From Ehretia macrophylla (Eukaryota; Streptophyta; Magnoliopsida; Boraginales; Ehretiaceae), in the NCBI GenBank assembly GCA_037974665.1, contig CM075771.1:34952425-35016424 (forward strand): DNA of 64,000 bases. Reading direction: 5' to 3'. Under the pieces are notes generated by a model that made no database searches, was not told the DNA's origin, and saw nothing but the letters and a program-made list of their open reading frames with translations. Positions 58,863 to 64,000 of the stretch are shown here, piece by piece (position 1 is the stretch's first letter; each line of letters opens with the position of its first letter). Made by a program: the position numbers and the translations under genes.

Positions 58863-61800
58863 ATGATGTATGAACAGCAACATGTGAGGATGGAGATGAG
58901 GAAGCGGCAAGATCATAGGAGATCGAAGCCGCTTATACAAGAAGAAAAGGTTGAGATTGTGGATCTGAGTGGGATGTCTTTGGAGTCTCTTCCTAATCCT
59001 CCTTTGAATTTGGGGTCCATCTCCAAATTAGACCTCTCAAACAATAATTTGCAGGTAATATTTCACGAGTAATATTGATGTTACTACTTTTGTTTTGTTT
59101 TTTTGTTTTCGGTATAATAGATGTTAAAGTCGTAATTTGAATTTAAATTTTTTAATTATAATAAATCGTTATTCAATCATTTTACTCAACTTTAATAGGC
59201 TTTAAACTCGTACAAATGCGTTATAAGATGTCTTTTCTTGGAGAATTGCCACAAGAAGTGTTTAGTTTCTTCTTTATTTCAAGAGCTCACTCCCTTCTTT
59301 CATTTTGTTTGAACCAATGATATAAAATATTACTTTTTAAAAAGATTAAGCGTGGAAGTTAAAACTTGTAGTCTTGGTTTTTCAGCTTTAATTACGCTCA
59401 AAAGCGACAACTTATTCTTTCTTGTTTCTTTGTCATTTTCTTTCTCCTCGAGAACTTCAATCACTTATTTTTTTGTGGTCTATTATTTCGGTTCACTGAG
59501 GGTATCTCTAATAGTAATAATTATTCATAAAAATTTATTATTTTTAATAATTTTTAGAGACTCAGTCTCTATTTTAACTCAAATCTCCCATAGGACTCAC
59601 CACTTTTTAGAGATTTATACTAAATTAAAGATCCAATAACTTTTTGGATCTCTAAATTTGATATAAAAAAAATAAATTGAGTCTCTATTTTGGTGAAAAT
59701 TTTTAAAAAGTGGTGGGTCTCATTGGAGATTTGAGTTAAAATAGATACACAGGTCACTAAAACTTACCAAAATAATAAATTTTTGTGAATAGTACACTAT
59801 TTTTCTTGCCATTGGAGATACCTTAATATATTTTCTTTCCCAGCTTTCTAGTTAAAATTCAAATAATGTTTCTTATGTCAAAATATACTGTATAGTCGGA
59901 CTAGCTATGACAAGAATTCTCAATGATGAAAGTGTCATAATTTTTAGCGATTAGAGAAACCTCAGCATATGCAAGTTTTTATTAACGTGAAAATTTATCG
60001 TGTAGAATTCGACTATCGATTAGATTCGAGGGAACCAACCACCAACTTAGCATGTGTCAAGTTGGAGTGGCTGTTGAGAACTTAAAAAGAATAGGCTGAA
60101 TATACGATTTCAATCATTATTATATATATCACCCGTGAAGGGTGGGATGTATTCTTATTTTATGGTGTATGCTACTCATTATAGAATATTTCAATGCTCT
60201 AGCATATTCGTTGATCATGCCAACAAGAAACATCACCAAAATGCAATATAATGCATTTGTAAGATCAAAGGCCTTCAAGTTTATACCTTGAGATGAAAAG
60301 TTTAAATTGTTAAAAAGGCGTTTATTATGTCTTTATTAAGTGAAATATTTATTATATTATTTATTATCTTCAGTATACCTTTCACGTGGAAGCGTGATTC
60401 GTTTTCGAACTTTGTGCGTGGATAGTTTTAGTGTTTTAATGGGTGGCAGCAAGACTTCAACCTAATATCGTTTCGTCACCTGAATTGTGATACTACTACT
60501 TTATCTAAAATCTTAAAATGTTAGGGAGAAGTATATTATATTTTTAATTAATTATCTTCAACAGTATGAGGCAAAAGTCCTTGGATTTTCCATAATAATG
60601 CAATGAAGTCCGGTTTGCTTCTTAAGCAACATGGCTCATAATTTCCTCTAACATCAACCCATGTTTCAAATCCACTCTATTCTCATGTTCTTCATCTCTT
60701 AGATTATGCCTTAAATATAATTAACTTATTTGGTTTATTAATCATAATTTTTTGTTATATTTTCTCACATTTGACAGAGTATACCAGAGTCTTTGACAGC
60801 CAGACTACTAAATGTGCTAGTGCTAGACGTGCACTCAAATCAGCTCAAATCACTTCCAAATTCAATTGGATGCTTGTCAAAGCTTAGGGTTTTGAATGTA
60901 TCTGGCAACCTTCTTCAGTCTCTTCCTAAGACTATTGAGAATTGCAGGTTAGTCATACGGCCTCGGATAACTTTACTGATATTCCATTCCTAATTTGACG
61001 TAAATCAAACTTTATACAACTAGATGGGATCGGCTACATAAATTTGATAATACTACTTATTCCTACCCCGAGGCATCTTCTTAGCTCAGCACTGTATATT
61101 GAAAGTTATTAAGTGCAAAAATGTTTTATAGCTTTCGCCTGCCCGTTCAGAAGCAGCGCCCTTCCATATTATTTTGCTAGAATAACAATTCATCTCGCAT
61201 GAAAAAATTATAAACTCTAAGACCATCTTATAATACGCTACTCATAGACCACCGTGGTTCTTAACATGGTATCAATATTAGATTTTTGGTCCAGTCATAT
61301 TTATTCATTATGTGTTACCCATCTTCTTTCAAAAGATCGGGTCACACGTGAGAAGGGTGTGTTAAAATATACAATTTCTTTTACATTAGAAAAATTATAA
61401 ACTCCAACACCATCTTATAATTATAAGATACTTGACTACGTACTCTTTCTTGTACCAATTAATTTTAAGATAAAACCCTATAATTCTTAGGTAGCGATTG
61501 GTACATTGGAATGAATTTGGATATGAATGGAATGAACTAAGGAATGGAATGAAATTGAGAATGAATAAACTTGGGAATGAGAATGACATGTTTGGTATAC
61601 TCTAGAAATTAAGAGTAGTAATGTGAATGACCTGTATAATATGACATAATTGCCCTTTTATTATTGTAGTATTAAAAATAAGAATAAATATAAACATAAT
61701 AGTAAACAATATAAACATAAATAATAATAATAATAATAATAATAACAACAACAATAAATAATAATAATAATAATAATAAAAATAATAATAATTATTATTA

Positions 61801-64000
61801 TTAATAAAAAAAATTATTATATTTTTAATAATTATTATTATTATTCTTTAATCACTATTATTATTTATTTATTTTTATTTTTATTATTTTATTTATTTAT
61901 TTATTATTATTATTATTATCATTTTTTTATTATAATAATAATTATTATTATTATTTTCATAATAATATTATAATAATAATTATTATTATTATTATTTAAT
62001 CACTATTATTATTTTTATTTTTATTTTTATTTTTATTTTTATTTTTATTATAATTTTCATAATAATAATAATTATTATTATTATTGTAAAACAAATTATT
62101 TATAAAGGGTATAGGTAGTCAAGTTGATTCCCAAATACATGAGAATGGGCCATTCCTATATATTTGGTCTAGAATGGCTATTCCCATGTATGTGGGAATG
62201 AGATTCCCTTGAGAATGACATTCCCAAGTTCATTCCCTCGTACTAAACATGGGAATTAAAATAGAATTGAGAATGTCATTCAATTCCCAACTCATTTCCA
62301 CATACCAATCAATGTCTTAATATATTTAGCCGGCAGTCTATTATGTTGGCTCACTGAGTCATAAATTTAGCGCTGTGCAGATATTTCTGCATCATGATAA
62401 TTTTAGCATAAGCTCAACTTTATATTTTATTACAAAAAAATCAATCACTTATCATTTCTTGTTGATTCATATATGAGTGACACACATCTTATAATAAATT
62501 AAGCAGATAAGTTATCAGATACATGACTTTTCATGATCTTTATCTGGAGCAAGTATCACAAATGTCTAAATTATCTCTTGTTTTTTAAAGCCAAGTGAGA
62601 TCACCAAGAAAGTAAAATATCTCAACTTGCCATCTAGCATGGCTTTTTTTTTTTTTGTCAAATCTAGTATGGGATCAATAACAAGTACTTTTATACTTCT
62701 CTCTTGTTATTCAATAACCAAACCTTGACCAAGCTGTAGGCAAGAGATAATAATTTTTTCTTTTTTTTTGTTGATGGTATATTCGTTAAAAATCTACAGC
62801 ACGATTAATTTTATTCGTATAGGGACAAAAATTTCATAGTCAGATTGCGAAAAAGTTATCCACAGCTGCAAAAAAGTAGGAGGTTGTCTCGTTTCAATTC
62901 AACAGGAACCATGGATGAAAATTTCTAAGTTTACATATGGGTGAAAAGCATACATGCAGCGACAGAGCCAGGACCCTAAGGTCAAAGTGTGCAATTGATA
63001 TAAGGTCAGAGTGTGAACTCATATAATGAGAGAGGTCAGAGGTATACTCATATAGTGAGAAGATTTCAATATAGTGGCTTTTTTGAATTAAAAAAAAAAT
63101 AGAAAATTTTCTAGTTGAGGCAAACCTTGATCATATCAATGTAGCTTCGCCACTATGATAGAGAAAGATCAGCAGGAAGATCAGATAAGATTGAGGATTG
63201 TATTTAAGAACAAAAGGACACAGTTTATAGTTATCAGATTATCATGATCGATCAATTTTGTCCGTTGATGTTGCTCTAGTGTTTTAGCCAATCCTACCTA
63301 ATGAAATAAGGTTTAGTTCAATTTGTTTAGACTTATGTAGCTCTAAGTCAAAATTCGAACACAAAACGTCTAAATACAATAGGTCACTATTTGACCGTTC
63401 CACCCTAACTCTTGGGTATCAGTTGATCATAAGTTTTTCAAAAGTATATTTTTGTTGTTCTTATTGATGCAATACTCCCATTGACTAACAATCTGATATC
63501 ATTTGCAGATCCCTGGAAGAGTTGAATGCAAACTTCAATCAGTTAACTCAACTGCCAGAAACCATTGGATTTGAGCTCATCAACCTCAAGAAGCTTTCAG
63601 TCAATTCCAACAAGCTCGCTTTCCTCCCTTACTCCACCTCCCACCTAACCAACCTCCGCACCTTAGATGCGCGCCTAAATTGCCTTCGTTCCCTTCCTGA
63701 AGATCTCGAGAACCTTATCAACCTCGAAGTCCTCAATATTAGCCAAAACTTCCAGTACCTCACAGCCCTACCGTACGCCATTGGCCTACTTATCTCTCTT
63801 GTTGAATTGGACGTAAGTTACAACAAGATCAGAACCTTGCCCGAGTCCATAGGGTGTCTGAAGAAGATCCAGAAACTCAAAGTTGAAGGCAATCCGCTCA
63901 TTTCACCCCCAACAGATGTGGTAGAACAGGGCATATATAAGGTCAAACAATATTTGTGCGAGAAGATGAACGGCTTACATAAAAATTCTCCCAAGAAGAA
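58863..64000 (+). CDS. Plant intracellular Ras-group LRR protein (PIRL), 3' end outside window
   Basis: Exons: 58863-59054, 60778-60947 and 63509 to beyond 64000. They join in frame (64 codons, then 56 plus two bases, then 164). The first ATG of a MMYEQQ start was chosen because it opens the exon frame after the leader. Seen: a basic, coil-prone start, then leucine-rich repeats of about 23 residues: [117 protein letters not shown] and [12 protein letters not shown]. This matches the cytosolic PIRL family (SHOC2-like LRRs, roles in gametophyte and growth). It is closest in my memory to PIRL6, but the member is not certain. No stop or shift is seen up to the window edge. Confidence 0.9.
59500..59822. 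mobile_element. Foldback MITE in PIRL intron 1
   Basis: GGGTATCTCTAATAG at the left pairs with CATTGGAGATACC at the right. The arms continue as a long imperfect inverted repeat: GAGTCTCTATTTTAACTC-like blocks, CACCACTTTTTAGAG against AAAAAGTGGTGGG, and GATCC near the centre at about 59631-59660. About 320 bp, no coding capacity. GGNATCTCCAATGG-type ends recur in plant MITEs. No target duplication was confirmed. Confidence 0.65.
60308..60563 (-). mobile_element. TRIM element copy E (PIRL intron 1)
   Basis: Reverse orientation. The left terminal repeat ends TTTATTATCTTCAGTA at about 60375. An internal block GGGTGGCAGCAAGACTTCAA follows (about 60440), then a decayed primer site GTGATACTAC (about 60488). 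The second terminal repeat ends TTATCTTCAACA at 60563. It matches the layout of the complete element at 26613-26897. No target duplication is recognisable, so it is an older copy. Confidence 0.6.
61182..61450 (+). mobile_element. TRIM-like element of a second family (PIRL intron 2)
   Basis: Two related blocks at about 61182-61266 and 61360-61445 share AAAAATTATAAACTCYAAGA and ACCATCTTATAAT. TGGTATCAATATTAG begins at 61267 directly after TTAACA, as a primer site would. The purine run GAGAAGGG lies just before the second block. The internal part is about 93 bp and non-coding. The layout is that of a miniature LTR element. Termini are approximate. Confidence 0.5.
61496..62310. mobile_element. 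AT-rich foldback element (about 815 bp) in PIRL intron 2
   Basis: The termini GATTGGTACATTGGAATGA and TCATTTCCACATACCAATC are an imperfect inverted repeat. GGAATGA/CATTCC motifs recur near both ends. The central 400 bases (about 61660-62095) are almost only A and T in AAT/ATT units that are themselves self-complementary. No target duplication was confirmed. The rest of the intron (62311-63508) shows only T-runs and nothing recognisable. Confidence 0.55.

Noticed and set aside
59351-59639. 95-codon frame in PIRL intron 1
   Set aside because: Half of it is the arm of a foldback MITE; there is no protein-family signal.

Overview
The window is nuclear DNA of a flowering plant, probably a eudicot. 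It is AT-rich and has many short exons with GT-AG introns, tRNA-iMet-primed Ty1/copia elements, hAT and Harbinger-type MITEs, and plant-specific gene families. The species cannot be named from the sequence.

Layout. (1) 826-45022 (+): one 34-exon gene of the plasma-membrane autoinhibited Ca2+-ATPase type (ACA8/9/10 clade). The joined exons give an unbroken 1074-residue frame. Two introns are swollen by transposons: intron 16 (8112-23558, 15.4 kb) and intron 30 (31794-44257, 12.5 kb). (2) Intron 16 is a three-level nest. An old copia element (about 8180-23491) holds a 5'-truncated LINE (9911-20640) and a 2.1-kb solo LTR (20785-22880). The LINE itself holds two copia elements (11120-16614 minus, 16837-20521 plus). 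(3) Intron 30 holds a copia element (32516-37234 minus) and a decayed copia RNase H tail. That tail is split by another copia element (37599-42533 minus) and a 520-bp hAT MITE (42559-43078). A 300-bp triplication that copied the exon-31 splice acceptor follows. (4) 45715-49835 (-): a broken gene of the O-fucosyltransferase/MANNAN SYNTHESIS-RELATED type with several frame breaks. (5) 49836-58862: AT-rich intergenic DNA with MITEs. (6) 58863-64000 (+): a plant intracellular Ras-group LRR (PIRL) gene that runs off the window; its introns carry MITEs and TRIM-like repeats.

Main observation. The Ca2+-ATPase gene keeps its full frame, splice sites, N-terminal calmodulin-type region and ten-helix layout. 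Yet nearly every invariant P-type ATPase motif is altered: TGES to AGES, PEGL to PEEL, DKTGT to DESGV, TGDN to TGED, RSSP to GSSP, TGDGxNDAP to IGDGxNDAS. The M5 Asn and the M6 Ca2+-ligand Asn are also replaced. It reads as a catalytically dead pseudo-pump, either retained for a non-transport role or very recently released from selection. The neighbouring O-fucosyltransferase-type gene, by contrast, has visible frameshifts.

The transposons have a readable order. The host copia of intron 16 is oldest, then the LINE, then copia 11120-16614 (LTRs about 7% different). Copias 32516-37234 and 37599-42533 follow (about 5%), and copia 16837-20521 is youngest (5 differences in 232 bp). A small TRIM family (81/74-bp LTRs, tRNA-iMet primer site) recurs at least five times on both strands.
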